NCBI GenBank assembly: GCA_016280395.1
Contig: JAEEGQ010000151.1
Location: 47,127-111,126 of the forward strand
DNA length: 64,000 nucleotides
Reading direction: 5' to 3'
Source of the DNA: Lachnospiraceae bacterium
GTDB taxonomy: Bacteria; Bacillota; Clostridia; Lachnospirales; Lachnospiraceae
Positions 31,014-40,216 of this stretch are shown here, piece by piece (the stretch's first letter is position 1; each line of letters starts with the position of its first letter). The translations under genes and the position numbers were made by a program. Under the pieces are notes generated by a model. It saw only the letters and a list, made by a program, of their open reading frames with translations, searched no databases and was not told where the DNA came from.

Positions 31014-32841
31014 TTACAACTTCCTCCAATCTTTTATATGTGTTTTTTGATACTTCAACTTTCTTTCCTTCGTAATTGATGATAAAGGGCAGGGCAGCAG
31101 GCTGCGTATAGTTTACGAACGCCACATGCACTTTAAACTCCCGTTCAGGTACATCTGCGCTCAGAGTCTCAAAGCGTCCGATCTGTGTCTGCTGCGTAAA
31201 GCTCCTTGCGTCTTCGTCATCCTTTACCAGCAGGATGAGGTTCATGAGAGCTCCGCCCTTATACGACGCGCAGAAGGCACCGGCCCTGAAGAACCCGCCG
31301 ACATCGTGGCTGATTTCCTCAAAGACTGTCACGGGGATATCTCTCTCGGGAAAATCAAATGCGTTATGGAAGACAAAGCCTCTTACGGCACCGGTTCTCC
31401 GTACATAGCTGTACTCGTCGCAGTAGCTGAACAATGAGGTCCCCGCGAGTCGTTTGAAAAGGTCTTCCTCGTAGTGGGATTCCTTCGCGAGCAGAACCGG
31501 AGCATACCGGTCAAACGCGATGCGGTTGGCGATGATATAGCTCAAGCCCTTGTCAAGGATCGCGTCACGCAGGAGCCTGCCTGAGTTTGAGTCGATATAC
31601 TCGATAGCGCCCCTCCGCATGGTCCTCTCTTTCTTTCTCTCCCTTTCGTAGATCATCTGTTTCTTGCGATAGCTAATATCGCCCTCAGGAGAGGAGATGA
31701 ATGCTTCAACGTCCGCAATGGTGCCAAGATCCTCCGGGAGGTCGCCCGTAGCGTTGAGGAAGTCGCAGATGAGCTCGTACATGTTCTTTAATGTGCCAAG
31801 CTCCGCACTGTAATCTTCTTCGCTGAGTCCTGACTGGTCTATGATGAGCTGCATACGTGCGTCACCGATGCTCGTTAAGCCATGTTCAGCCATATAGCGA
31901 CTGAGCTTGGAATACGTGTGCGGATACCGGAGCTTTTTCTCGTAGTCAGAAGAGCGCGAGACTGCGACCGTATCCGAGTCACGCCGCGCGGAATTAAACA
32001 GTACCGTGATGTTCTCACAGGAACGCTCCGCCTCAAACATCTCTCCGTAAAAGACGTGCTTCTCGCGCAGCCGTGCTTTCCTCTCCGTGTCCATATCCTG
32101 CTCGACTAGGCAGTAATATGTCCCTCCCGTGGTTTCTGTCACGATTATCCCATCTGGTTTCAATGAAAACACCGCGCGGGATCCGCTGTTTGCCACCACG
32201 GATCTGTCCATGTCGTGGAGCGCGAGGTTTTCCTTTAACGGCAGCTCCGTATTAAGCACCACATTCGTAAACCACATGAAAGGAGAGAAGCGGACGTCTC
32301 TGAGCAGCCTGAACGGGGTATTGTTTGTCATGATCTGATGCAGGGCGTGTTTGCCCGGCACAGGCGGCATCGTATCGGGGATCCTGTTCTCCCAAAGATA
32401 CGATTCTGGGAATTTATCCCAAACATTCTCAAATGCCTCTCGGGTGAGCATGTAGAACTTTGACGCATCATCCGCGGAATATGATCTGAGGCGTACTACT
32501 TTATTCTTATTGGCTTTAGCCTTTTTCGAGCTTTTTGCATCTACGGCATACAGATAGAGCAGGTTTGGCTTGGCCCAGGGCATTAACGACCGATACTGCT
32601 CCGCTGTAATGTACCTATAATGAAGAAGAATGAGACTCAGCAGATCATACTGGGTAAAATCCTTACCGCATGGCTCGATGCTGCATGTGGTCTTTAAGAG
32701 TCTTGACAACAGCTCACATCCGGGCATGCGCTCAATATCCTCACGCGAATACAGCAATTCACCAGGTATCTTGCCGTTTCTGTAAAGGTCACTCATGTAG
32801 TTATATATGTGGTCCCTGTAAGGTGTACCGAGATAATTCAT
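31006..32841 (-). CDS. Large protein with replication-relaxation-like domain
   Basis: 611 aa, ATG with GAGG upstream. The N-terminal part has a winged-helix-like DLLSLILLHYRYITAEQYRSLMP. A central segment FSLKPDGIIV...YYCLVEQDMDTERKARLREKHVFY matches the Replic_Relax pattern (PDg...lEqD.gte...l..K...Y). The C-terminal third is helical and rich in charged residues. It is the first gene of the parAB operon. Family members are linked to plasmid replication and mobilisation, with no established mechanism. It shares layout with the proteins at 5477-6364 and 59804-60943. Confidence 0.55.
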   Translation of the reverse strand: MNYLGTPYRDHIYNYMSDLYRNGKIPGELLYSREDIERMPGCELLSRLLKTTCSIEPCGKDFTQYDLLSLILLHYRYITAEQYRSLMPWAKPNLLYLYAVDAKSSKKAKANKNKVVRLRSYSADDASKFYMLTREAFENVWDKFPESYLWENRIPDTMPPVPGKHALHQIMTNNTPFRLLRDVRFSPFMWFTNVVLNTELPLKENLALHDMDRSVVANSGSRAVFSLKPDGIIVTETTGGTYYCLVEQDMDTERKARLREKHVFYGEMFEAERSCENITVLFNSARRDSDTVAVSRSSDYEKKLRYPHTYSKLSRYMAEHGLTSIGDARMQLIIDQSGLSEEDYSAELGTLKNMYELICDFLNATGDLPEDLGTIADVEAFISSPEGDISYRKKQMIYERERKKERTMRRGAIEYIDSNSGRLLRDAILDKGLSYIIANRIAFDRYAPVLLAKESHYEEDLFKRLAGTSLFSYCDEYSYVRRTGAVRGFVFHNAFDFPERDIPVTVFEEISHDVGGFFRAGAFCASYKGGALMNLILLVKDDEDARSFTQQTQIGRFETLSADVPEREFKVHVAFVNYTQPAALPFIINYEGKKVEVSKNTYKRLEEVVNG

Positions 32842-32876
32842 GCATTAACCTCGTTTCTAAAATATTTCTTATAGGT

Positions 32877-32905
32877 ATTATGAGCAGGGAAGGAACTTTT
32901 TGCGA
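32877..32905 (-). promoter_or_regulatory. TCGCAA-N17-CATAAT promoter of the ParAB operon
   Basis: Leftward TCGCAA, 17 nt ending CCCTGCT, CATAAT. It is back-to-back with the rightward copy at 32933-32961, separated by an A/T-rich stretch, as at 10.1 kb. Confidence 0.72.
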
Positions 32906-32932
32906 AAAATCTGAAAAAAAATTGAATAATTT

Positions 32933-32961
32933 TTGCAAAATCTCTCTTCTGTGCTCATAAT
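32933..32961 (+). promoter_or_regulatory. TTGCAA-N17-CATAAT promoter
   Basis: Rightward TTGCAA, 17 nt ending TGTGCT, CATAAT. About 260 nt of leader precede the small gene at 33223. The leader contains the palindrome ATTTTAG-N5-CTAAAAT at 33029-33047 and two GGACGTGC repeats; I see no ORF in it. Confidence 0.65.
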
Positions 32962-33222
32962 ATAATTAAGAGGGCATAAAAAATAGAGTTCATCATGAGA
33001 GCTTGTCCGATGGCCCGATCAAGACTCCATTTTAGGGGGGCTAAAATAAGAATAAGTTGCATGTTTTTGACAAGATGAAAAACCGCGGACGTGCCTGATT
33101 TTACAGGTCATTTCAAGGACGTGCTTGCAAAAACGTGTATACGGCAACAAATCCATCAAATGTTGATAGAAGACGAGTGGAAAAAGACATGTTTTCCTCA
33201 TGGAGAGGGGTGAAAAAACACC

Positions 33223-33417
33223 ATGGCAGCTGAGAATAGCAATTATAAAGAGCTACTTTTTAACGGGGCGGAGAACTTCCCCAGGGAATACCACGACAAC
33301 GAGTTCTACAAAAAGGAAGTCGACGAGGAGAAAAAGAAGCTGATAGACTACCTGAATTCCATCGCACCGGACTTTCTCGACCAGTCCGGACTGATCCCGA
33401 AGAGCAGGGAAGAGTAA
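33223..33417 (+). CDS. Small hypothetical protein with long 5' leader
   Basis: 64 aa, ATG preceded by GGAGAGGGG. Acidic and helical in the second half (YKKEVDEEKKKLIDYLNSIAPDFLDQSGLIPKSREE). No family is recognised. It is the only gene between the divergent promoter at 32933 and the strong terminator at 33431, so the unit may be mainly about its leader RNA. Confidence 0.5.
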   Translation: MAAENSNYKELLFNGAENFPREYHDNEFYKKEVDEEKKKLIDYLNSIAPDFLDQSGLIPKSREE

Positions 33418-33430
33418 GCAGTCAGTATCA

Positions 33431-33453
33431 AAGACTCCCGTAAAGCGGGAGTC
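33431..33453 (+). terminator. Strong intrinsic terminator
   Basis: AAGACTCCCG and CGGGAGTCTT form a perfect stem with a TAAAG-type loop, followed by TTTTTATTG. Confidence 0.85.
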
Positions 33454-33648
33454 TTTTTATTGCGGCTGCTGCCTCTGGAGTTGCATTATTTTTCGGGGTT
33501 CACGATGAGTTCTCATCCAAAGGCGTATTTTTTTGACGTTTAGCATGAGAATTCTGAGTGACAAATGGCGAAGCACTAATATGTTGATCAGGCAGTTTGT
33601 CAGGGATAATAGGTTTCTGCTAGAAGAATGACGAGAAAGACAAATAGA

Positions 33649-33674
33649 AAGGCCCGGCCAGTCAGCCGGACCCT
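33649..33674 (-). terminator. Terminator after the Lar-like gene
   Basis: GGTCCGGC and GCCGGGCC form an 8-bp stem (one G-T), followed on the minus strand by TTTCTATTTG. It lies about 55 nt past the Lar-like gene. Confidence 0.55.
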
Positions 33675-33728
33675 CCCTAAAGGTGTAGCAGAAACAAGAA
33701 CAAGAACAAATGTTCTCATAAGAAATAG

Positions 33729-33932
33729 TCACTGTTTTGTGTTTTCATAGGAGCGCATATTCCACGCAGCAATAGCCTGATAGTTGGTGTCATACTCATC
33801 GATCGCGGCTTTACAGTCGGTGCAATGGACACGGTATACCGTCTTGATATCATTATCCTTTACTACGATCCGGCTGGAGAGCTTGATCTTATCGCATCCA
33901 CAGAAGGGGCAAGGCTTAAATTGTCCGTCCAT
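33729..33932 (-). CDS. Lar-like small zinc protein (restriction-alleviation family)
   Basis: 67 aa from the ATG at 33932, which has GGAGGT upstream. KPCPFCGCDKIKL and VHCTDCKAAIDEY provide two CxxC knuckles, and YQAIAAWNMR is the closing Lar-family signature. Prototype Lar proteins modulate host restriction; many plasmid and phage relatives are annotated only by similarity. It lies within 600 bp of the restriction-modification module, which may or may not be meaningful. Confidence 0.72.
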   Translation of the reverse strand: MDGQFKPCPFCGCDKIKLSSRIVVKDNDIKTVYRVHCTDCKAAIDEYDTNYQAIAAWNMRSYENTKQ

Positions 33933-33933
33933 A

Positions 33934-34173
33934 TTAATACCTCCAGTGTCCATTTTTACGTTCTGTACCTGTTTTTAGTTTTGGGCCTCCGATCGCCTTT
34001 TCTGCTTCTTCGCGCGTAGGGAAGAGACGGCTCTCCCTTACGCGGGTTCCGCCTCCCCGTTCGATAAATCGGATGGTGTAAAAGCCGGCGCTATAACTTC
34101 TCACTTCGGCCTGCCTCACGAAGCTGTTCGATACAGTCACGAATACCCGGTCTCCAGGATTATACTTATTCAT
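33934..34173 (-). CDS. Small SH3/KOW-like hypothetical protein
   Basis: 79 aa. YNPGDRVFVTVSNSFVRQAEV and GFYTIRFIERGGGTRVRESRLF form a five-strand barrel-like pattern resembling KOW/SH3-type folds. It ends just before the Lar-like start (TAATATG). Likely a nucleic-acid or protein-binding accessory; no family is recognised. Confidence 0.5.
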   Translation of the reverse strand: MNKYNPGDRVFVTVSNSFVRQAEVRSYSAGFYTIRFIERGGGTRVRESRLFPTREEAEKAIGGPKLKTGTERKNGHWRY

Positions 34174-34503
34174 TTCCGCCTCTGTTCATGTCATAAAAGG
34201 TAACCTCGGTTTCTGAACAGATTATAATCCCTCCGGGGCAGAAAATGCAAATGCGATGGCGTAAAAGATAAATATGCTCTGGTTGCGGTTTAAGTCAGCA
34301 GGCACGCTAAGCCTACTCATGAAGCAGATTAGCAAGCCAGCATTATCTTCCCAGTATTATAAGGGTACTTTTGGCAAAGAAAACGCGAGGCTGTAGCTGT
34401 TTTGATAGAAATACGCAAAAACCAATGATATAATCACAATAGGTAGTCTGAAACAGACAAACAACGATGGCGTATAGTTATAGAGATGGAAGGATGCAAC
34501 AGA

Positions 34504-35433
34504 ATGGAATTAATTAATCTTAATGTATATCCTGTCAAAAATGTCTTAACCGACCTATTAAAAGATAAGACCACTAAGAAAAATATCATTTTTGCGACAG
34601 ATGCTTATAATGAATTCGGTATAGGCGCTAAATCACAGATCACAGAAGACATATTACAGGGCTTCGGAACACTAGTTATCCAACCACGCGTATACAAAAG
34701 CCTTAGTGAACAATCAGAAAGAACAAGAAAGAAAGCAGAGGTTTTTACTCCTTCTTGGATCTGCAACAAAATGAATAATCATTGCGATGCAGAGTGGTTC
34801 GGAAGAGAAAATGTATTTAACAGTGAAAACGGGAACACATGGATAACTAATCGCGAAACTATTTATTTTGATGAATCTAAGGGATGGCAAAAATATATAG
34901 ACTCAAAGCGTCTTGAGATAACTTGCGGTGAAGCCCCCTATATTGTGTCAAGGTATGACACTACCACAGCCGAAGCGATACCGGTTCATGAAAGAATCGG
35001 CATTCTGGATCGTAAACTCCGTGTAGTAAACGAGAGGACCGAAGATGAGAAAGAATGGCTAAAGTGGGCATTCAGAGCATTTCAAAGCGTGTATGGATAT
35101 GAATTTCAGGGCGATAATCTCCTGATAGCCCGGATTAACCTGCTCATAACGTTCACTGACTATTTACGGGATAGGTGGGAAAGAACAGCAACCGAGACAG
35201 AGTTAAAGAAACTGGTAAACATCATATCCTGGAATCTATGGCAGATGGATGGAATAACAGGAACAATACCATTTGGGAAGCCACAAGAGGAATATAGACA
35301 ACTTTCGCTGTTCGATTTTTCAGTCGGGATAAACGATACCGAACCCGAAGAAGTTGACTGCCGGATATTTGATTGGAGAAGCAATGAATCGCTGACATAC
35401 AGAAGCATTAGGGAAGGAAGGAACCGTAGATGA
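34504..35433 (+). CDS. DNA methyltransferase, N-terminal half of a split Eco57I-like enzyme
   Basis: 309 aa; the ATG at 34504 has AAGGA at 8-9 nt and is preferred to the one at 34486. It carries the early motifs of an N6-adenine methyltransferase: motif X at about residue 80 (KAEVFTPSWICNKM), a motif I variant at about 137 (LEITCGEAPYIVSRYDT), and ...GYEFQGDNLLIARINLL. It lacks the NPPY catalytic motif. That motif opens the next gene, which starts within the TGA stop (ATGA). The C-terminus CRIFDWRSN... is what normally precedes FDxxIGNPPY in single-chain enzymes, so the two products probably form one enzyme. The 34174-34503 gap upstream holds only a TATAAT box near 34426. Confidence 0.75.
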   Translation: MELINLNVYPVKNVLTDLLKDKTTKKNIIFATDAYNEFGIGAKSQITEDILQGFGTLVIQPRVYKSLSEQSERTRKKAEVFTPSWICNKMNNHCDAEWFGRENVFNSENGNTWITNRETIYFDESKGWQKYIDSKRLEITCGEAPYIVSRYDTTTAEAIPVHERIGILDRKLRVVNERTEDEKEWLKWAFRAFQSVYGYEFQGDNLLIARINLLITFTDYLRDRWERTATETELKKLVNIISWNLWQMDGITGTIPFGKPQEEYRQLSLFDFSVGINDTEPEEVDCRIFDWRSNESLTYRSIREGRNRR

Positions 35434-36455
35434 AGTTTGATTATTGCATTGGTAATCCGCCATATCAGGAGGAGACAGAGAGTGACAGCACTCGAAAACC
35501 ACCTGTATATAACAGTTTCATGGAAGAAACATTCAAAATCGCAAATGTTGTAGAACTTATTACTCCTGCACGCTTCTTGTTTAATGGCGGTCAGACCCCT
35601 AAAGCGTGGAATCAGAAAATGCTTGAAGACACGCACTTTAAAGTGCTTCACTACGAACGAGATGCATCAAAGATTTTCACTAATACGGAAATTAAAGGCG
35701 GAGTTGCGATTACTTATAGGGATTCGGAAAAAGAATATGGACCTATTGGCGCATTTGTTCCTCATGAAGAACTCAAGACCATACTTGAAAAAGCAGGGGC
35801 CAAAGATGTTTCGGACAGCTTAACGGATATTGCCGATAGTTCAAATGTTTATGACTTAAAAAATATTTACGCAGATCATCCTGATTACGGCAAATACATT
35901 GGAGATAATGGGAGACATAGCCAATTAAAGACAAATGTGTTAAATATCAATCCTATTTTTACGGATAAACCGACTGAAGAAGATGATTATACTGTTATCG
36001 GATTAGTAGACGGGAAACGAGGTCAAAAATATTGCCATAGGAGATATTTGAAAAGCGAGCATAAGAGTCTTTTTAAGCATAAAGTTCTTGTACCTAAAGC
36101 AACAGGCTCTGGCATGTTCGGGGACACACTTCCTGAAATTGTTATTGTCAAGCCAAATGTTGCCTTTACACAGACATTTTTATCAATCGGTACATTCGAT
36201 GATGAGGCAGAAGCAATCAACCTCGCCAAGTATCTGAAAACCAGATTTTGCCGGGCACTGTTATATGTTTTGAAAATTACTCAAGATAATTTACCCTCAG
36301 TATGGCGCTTTGTTCCAAAGCAAGATTTCACGAATAATTCTGATATTGATTGGAGCAAAACAATTGAAGAAATAGATAAGCAGCTTTACAAAAAATATAA
36401 ATTATCTGAGGACGAAATCGTCTTCATAGAAAAAAATGTAAAGGGGATGGAATAG
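35430..36455 (+). CDS. Eco57I-like adenine methyltransferase, C-terminal half (NPPY)
   Basis: 341 aa; the ATG overlaps the stop of the preceding half as ATGA. It opens with FDYCIGNPPYQEE, placing the catalytic NPPY at residues 9-12, followed by VELITPARFLFNGG, KVLHYERDASKIFTNTEIKGGVAITYRD, and a C-terminal target-recognition-like region (KHKVLVPKATGSGMFGD, RFVPKQDFTNNSDIDWSKTIEEIDKQLYKKYKL), as in type II/ISP-like restriction methylases. On its own it lacks the SAM-binding motif, so it must associate with the preceding product. It likely modifies the recognition sequence of the restriction module. Confidence 0.8.
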   Translation: MKFDYCIGNPPYQEETESDSTRKPPVYNSFMEETFKIANVVELITPARFLFNGGQTPKAWNQKMLEDTHFKVLHYERDASKIFTNTEIKGGVAITYRDSEKEYGPIGAFVPHEELKTILEKAGAKDVSDSLTDIADSSNVYDLKNIYADHPDYGKYIGDNGRHSQLKTNVLNINPIFTDKPTEEDDYTVIGLVDGKRGQKYCHRRYLKSEHKSLFKHKVLVPKATGSGMFGDTLPEIVIVKPNVAFTQTFLSIGTFDDEAEAINLAKYLKTRFCRALLYVLKITQDNLPSVWRFVPKQDFTNNSDIDWSKTIEEIDKQLYKKYKLSEDEIVFIEKNVKGME

Positions 36456-36456
36456 C

Positions 36457-39400
36457 ATGAGCAAACCGGATTTAAAAACCTCGAAACTTGTAATACCGAT
36501 TATCTACGGCTATACAACTCCTGAGATTCGTAGGCATGATGGCTGTACAAAAATAGGTGATACCGAAAGAGATGCAGAAGCTCGGATTGGCGAGCAAACA
36601 AACACCTCAGATGTTGAATTCCGGCTTGAATGGACAGAGAATGCCATATTCGCCGGTACAATAGAGGTTTTTAGAGATTATGATTTTCACAGGGTTCTAG
36701 AGGCTTATGGAATTGAAAGGTTGAGAAGTATCAATACTGGCGAGTGGACCGAGTGGTTCCGAATATCTCCCCAAAAAGCCGAGGAAATGCTGCAAGATTT
36801 TAGACATCGCCGAATTACTGTCGATTCTGATGAAATCATACCATATACACTTCGGGATGAACAAAAAGAAGCAGTTGAGATGACTGTTTCATATAAAAAA
36901 CATAATTCCGGAGGCGAATTTCTGTGGAATGCAAAGCCAAGATTCGGAAAAACTCTGTGCGTATATGAAACTGCAAAGAGAATAGGGGCCAAAAAAGTTC
37001 TTATTGTAACAAATAGACCGGCTATCGCTAACAGCTGGTATTCGGACTACATGAAATTCCTCGGCCGTCAGAGTGGATATTTTTTTGTAAGTGCAACAGA
37101 AGCACTCAAAGGGAAAAGCAAAGTAATATCTTACGAAACGTTTGCTGCCGACGAGAAGAAGAGGAAAGATGATAATCTTGAGCCAATGGGGATAATCTAT
37201 TTCCTGTCTCTTCAAGACCTTAAGGGCTCAAGTTTCTTTGGAGGGGACCTGCCTAAACTAAGAGAAATCAGTACAATCAGATGGGACCTTCTTGTAATAG
37301 ATGAGGCGCATGAGGGCGTTGATACCTATAAAACGGATACAGCATTTAATCATATACATAGGGATTTTACCTTACATCTTTCAGGAACTCCGTTTAAAGC
37401 TCTGGCTAATGCGAAATTCAGAAAAGAAGCGATCTTCAACTGGACGTATACAGAAGAACAGCAAAAGAAACAAGAACTTATGGGAAATCCGGATAATCCA
37501 TATGCGGTGCTCCCAAGACTTAATATGTACACCTATCAGATGTCAGAGATAGTTGCGGACAAGATAAAACAGGGCGTGGAGATCCTTGGAGAAACAGAAG
37601 AATATGCATTTGATCTTGGAGAGTTTTTCAGAACAAAGGACCTTGCTGGTGGCGCGAGCTTTGTTTACAACGATCAAGTGGATATGTTCTTAAATGCACT
37701 TACATATAAGGAAAAATATCCATTCTCAACAGAAGATCTGCGTAATGAATTAAAACATACGCTATGGCTTCTCGATAGGGTAGATAGTGTATATGCCTTA
37801 GAAAAAAAATTAAAAAAACACCCCGTATTCAAGGAATATCATGTTATTGCTGCGGTAGGAAGCGGCAGTAAAGGTGATGAGGACGTATCTGATAAGGCAT
37901 ATGATAAGGTAATCGACGCCATAGAAAAATACGATAAGACAATCACGCTCTCGGTCAGACAGCTTACAACCGGCGTTACTATCCCCGAATGGACAGCCGT
38001 TCTTATTTTGTCAAATATTTCCAGTCCTTCATTATATATGCAGGCCGCGTTCAGGGCGCAGAACCCTTGCCTGATCACAACTGGAGGCACAGATGGTGCG
38101 GGCAATCCTGAGTTTAGGAGAAAAGAGAATGCATACGTTTTCGATTTCGATCCCGCGAGAACCCTTACTGTGTTTGAACAGTTTGCCAACAATTTGAATC
38201 CGAACACCTCTGGCGGAGGTGGCACCGTCGAACAGAGACAGAAGAATATAAAAGAGTTGCTGAATTTCTTCCCTGTTATAGCCGAAGACGAGAACGGAGA
38301 GCTAACATCGCTTAACCCGGAGCAGGTTCTCACAATACCGAGAAAGATTCGCTCACAAGAAGTAGTGCGCCGTGGATTTATGAGTAATTTCTTGTTCAGT
38401 ATCCACAATGTATTTAATATTCCCAAAGATGCACTCGATATTATCAATAAGTTCTCACCGATGAAAGAGCAGAAACAACAGCGCTCCACGGATATCGTTA
38501 TCGCTTCGTCTGATGGTTTTGAGGTGGATGATGAGGGAAATGTTACTGCTACCGATGAATATACGCAGCAAAGAGCAGATCAGGTCTTTGGCGAGAAAAA
38601 ATACGCCGAGATTACAGAGCCTATAGACGTTCTTGTAAATCAGGCCACCACAAAGGATAATGTCACAAAGCTGGCAGAGTCGATTTCAGCCATGCTTAAT
38701 AACACTGCTGCATGCGTAGTCGAGGACGCACAGGAGTCATATGGCGAGGACATGAAAAAGTCCGACAACAATCAGATTACAAATCAGCTGCGGGAAAAGG
38801 CAGATAAAATCGCACACGACCTTGCCACCGACTACCAGATACAGCAGAATATTCTCAATCAGGAGAAGAAAGAAGCAATAGAGGAAGCTGTATCGCAGCT
38901 TGATACTACAAATAAATCTGCTGCTGAGATCGAGCAGGCAATGGAACAGATTGAAAAGACGATAGAAGATGAGTTTGTCGATAAAAAAGAAATACTTAAA
39001 GCCAAAACCACGCAACGGATCCAGGATATTATGGATCAGTTCGAAGAAGACTCAAAATTAGAAACAACCCGAACAGTAGAGGAAAAAAAAGAGCAGCGCA
39101 GGGCAACAGATATCATGGACGACATCAGAGATCGCCTGCGTGGGTTTTCACGCACAATACCATCCTTTATCATGGCGTATAGTGGTACGATTACAGAGAA
39201 TAATAAGCCTAGAGAGATTACCTTGGCTAATTTCGACGAAATCGTACCGGACGATGTGTTTAAGCAGGTGACTAGCATCACACTCGAAGAGTTTAGGCAA
39301 CTACGCGATGGGTTTGATTATATAGATGCCGAAGGGAAGCAGCAGCACTTCGAGGGACACGTCTTCGATGAGGTAGTTTTTGATGATTCTATACTTGAAT

Positions 39401-39879
39401 TTGTAACACTAAAAAAGAGACTCTCAGATTATTTTAATGAAAAAAATACCGAGGATATCTTTGACTACATACCGCCACAGAAGACGAACCAGATATTCAC
39501 CCCAAAGGATGTAGTAAAACATATGGTAGATATGCTTGAGGAAGAGAATCCGGGATGTTTTGATGATAAGGATAAGACCTTCATTGATCTGTATATGAAG
39601 TCTGGACTTTACATTACAGAGATTGTTAAGCGCCTGTACCAAAGCTCTGAGATGAAAAGGCAATTTCCCGATGAGAAAGAGAGACTGAAACATATCTTTG
39701 AAAAACAAGTATATGGTCTTGCCCCCACTGAGATTATCTACAAGATAGCCATAAGCTACATCCTGGGTTTTGCGGAGGGTACGGAAGAATTGAAACATAA
39801 CTTCAAGCAAGTAGATGCTCTTCCATATGCAAAGGACGGTACTTTACAGGAAAAACTGGAAGAAATATTTGGTGAATAA
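36457..39879 (+). CDS. Restriction DEAH helicase with N-terminal GIY-YIG/T5orf172-like and C-terminal degenerate methyltransferase regions
   Basis: 1140 aa, ATG 2 nt after the methyltransferase stop. N-terminus: IPIIYGYTTPEIRRHDGCTKIGDTERDAEARI resembles GIY-YIG/T5orf172 nucleases. A superfamily 2 helicase follows: KPRFGKT at about 158-164 (Walker A variant common in restriction helicases), VIDEAHEG at about 280, HLSGTPFKAL and a QLTTGVTIPEW/AAFRAQNP motif region. A long coiled-coil-rich stretch spans about 690-890. The last 150 residues (TNQIFTPKDVVKHMVDML, FIDLYMKSGLYITEIVKRLY) mimic methyltransferase motifs X and I without a functional SAM loop. It probably translocates on DNA and cleaves unmodified targets. 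Confidence 0.78.
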   Translation: MSKPDLKTSKLVIPIIYGYTTPEIRRHDGCTKIGDTERDAEARIGEQTNTSDVEFRLEWTENAIFAGTIEVFRDYDFHRVLEAYGIERLRSINTGEWTEWFRISPQKAEEMLQDFRHRRITVDSDEIIPYTLRDEQKEAVEMTVSYKKHNSGGEFLWNAKPRFGKTLCVYETAKRIGAKKVLIVTNRPAIANSWYSDYMKFLGRQSGYFFVSATEALKGKSKVISYETFAADEKKRKDDNLEPMGIIYFLSLQDLKGSSFFGGDLPKLREISTIRWDLLVIDEAHEGVDTYKTDTAFNHIHRDFTLHLSGTPFKALANAKFRKEAIFNWTYTEEQQKKQELMGNPDNPYAVLPRLNMYTYQMSEIVADKIKQGVEILGETEEYAFDLGEFFRTKDLAGGASFVYNDQVDMFLNALTYKEKYPFSTEDLRNELKHTLWLLDRVDSVYALEKKLKKHPVFKEYHVIAAVGSGSKGDEDVSDKAYDKVIDAIEKYDKTITLSVRQLTTGVTIPEWTAVLILSNISSPSLYMQAAFRAQNPCLITTGGTDGAGNPEFRRKENAYVFDFDPARTLTVFEQFANNLNPNTSGGGGTVEQRQKNIKELLNFFPVIAEDENGELTSLNPEQVLTIPRKIRSQEVVRRGFMSNFLFSIHNVFNIPKDALDIINKFSPMKEQKQQRSTDIVIASSDGFEVDDEGNVTATDEYTQQRADQVFGEKKYAEITEPIDVLVNQATTKDNVTKLAESISAMLNNTAACVVEDAQESYGEDMKKSDNNQITNQLREKADKIAHDLATDYQIQQNILNQEKKEAIEEAVSQLDTTNKSAAEIEQAMEQIEKTIEDEFVDKKEILKAKTTQRIQDIMDQFEEDSKLETTRTVEEKKEQRRATDIMDDIRDRLRGFSRTIPSFIMAYSGTITENNKPREITLANFDEIVPDDVFKQVTSITLEEFRQLRDGFDYIDAEGKQQHFEGHVFDEVVFDDSILEFVTLKKRLSDYFNEKNTEDIFDYIPPQKTNQIFTPKDVVKHMVDMLEEENPGCFDDKDKTFIDLYMKSGLYITEIVKRLYQSSEMKRQFPDEKERLKHIFEKQVYGLAPTEIIYKIAISYILGFAEGTEELKHNFKQVDALPYAKDGTLQEKLEEIFGE

Positions 39880-39910
39880 GACTAAATCGTTAATAGAAGA
39901 TACAAAAGCA

Positions 39911-39938
39911 AAAGCCCAGAGTATTGATCTGGGCTTTT
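39911..39938 (+). terminator. Terminator of the restriction-modification module
   Basis: AAAAGCCCAGA and TCTGGGCTTTT arms with a short loop, ending in TTTTGG. Confidence 0.8.
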
Positions 39939-40057
39939 GGTCGCTCATCTGAAACAATTGACCGGTCGGTATTCAAAAGTAAATTAAAATAGATTTTATT
40001 CCATAACATAGCTAATCTCACTTGGTTTCTAATAAGAATTTCGTTAATTAAGAAGAG

Positions 40058-40124
40058 TTCTATTGATATTCCGATTATATCCTCGGCTCATCGGCAAGTA
40101 TGCTCAGCCTGAATATCAATAGAA
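40058..40124. repeat. Long inverted repeat upstream of the first XRE gene
   Basis: TTCTATTGATATTC at 40058-40071 is perfectly complementary to GAATATCAATAGAA at 40111-40124, with a 39-nt partly structured interior. It lies in the otherwise empty 39939-40216 gap. It may be a cruciform, a regulatory RNA stem or an element end. Confidence 0.5.
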
Positions 40125-40216
40125 TTTTCCATGCTGCTCATTCACTCACTCTACCACCGGGAGATAGCTTTCTACCGCACTGGATGTTATATTTGAATTA
40201 ACAGGAGGTAAACGTA

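Noticed and set aside
33457..33732. A 91-codon minus-strand frame
   Set aside because: It runs through two terminator hairpins and has an erratic cysteine/leucine composition; the Lar-like gene ends at its edge.
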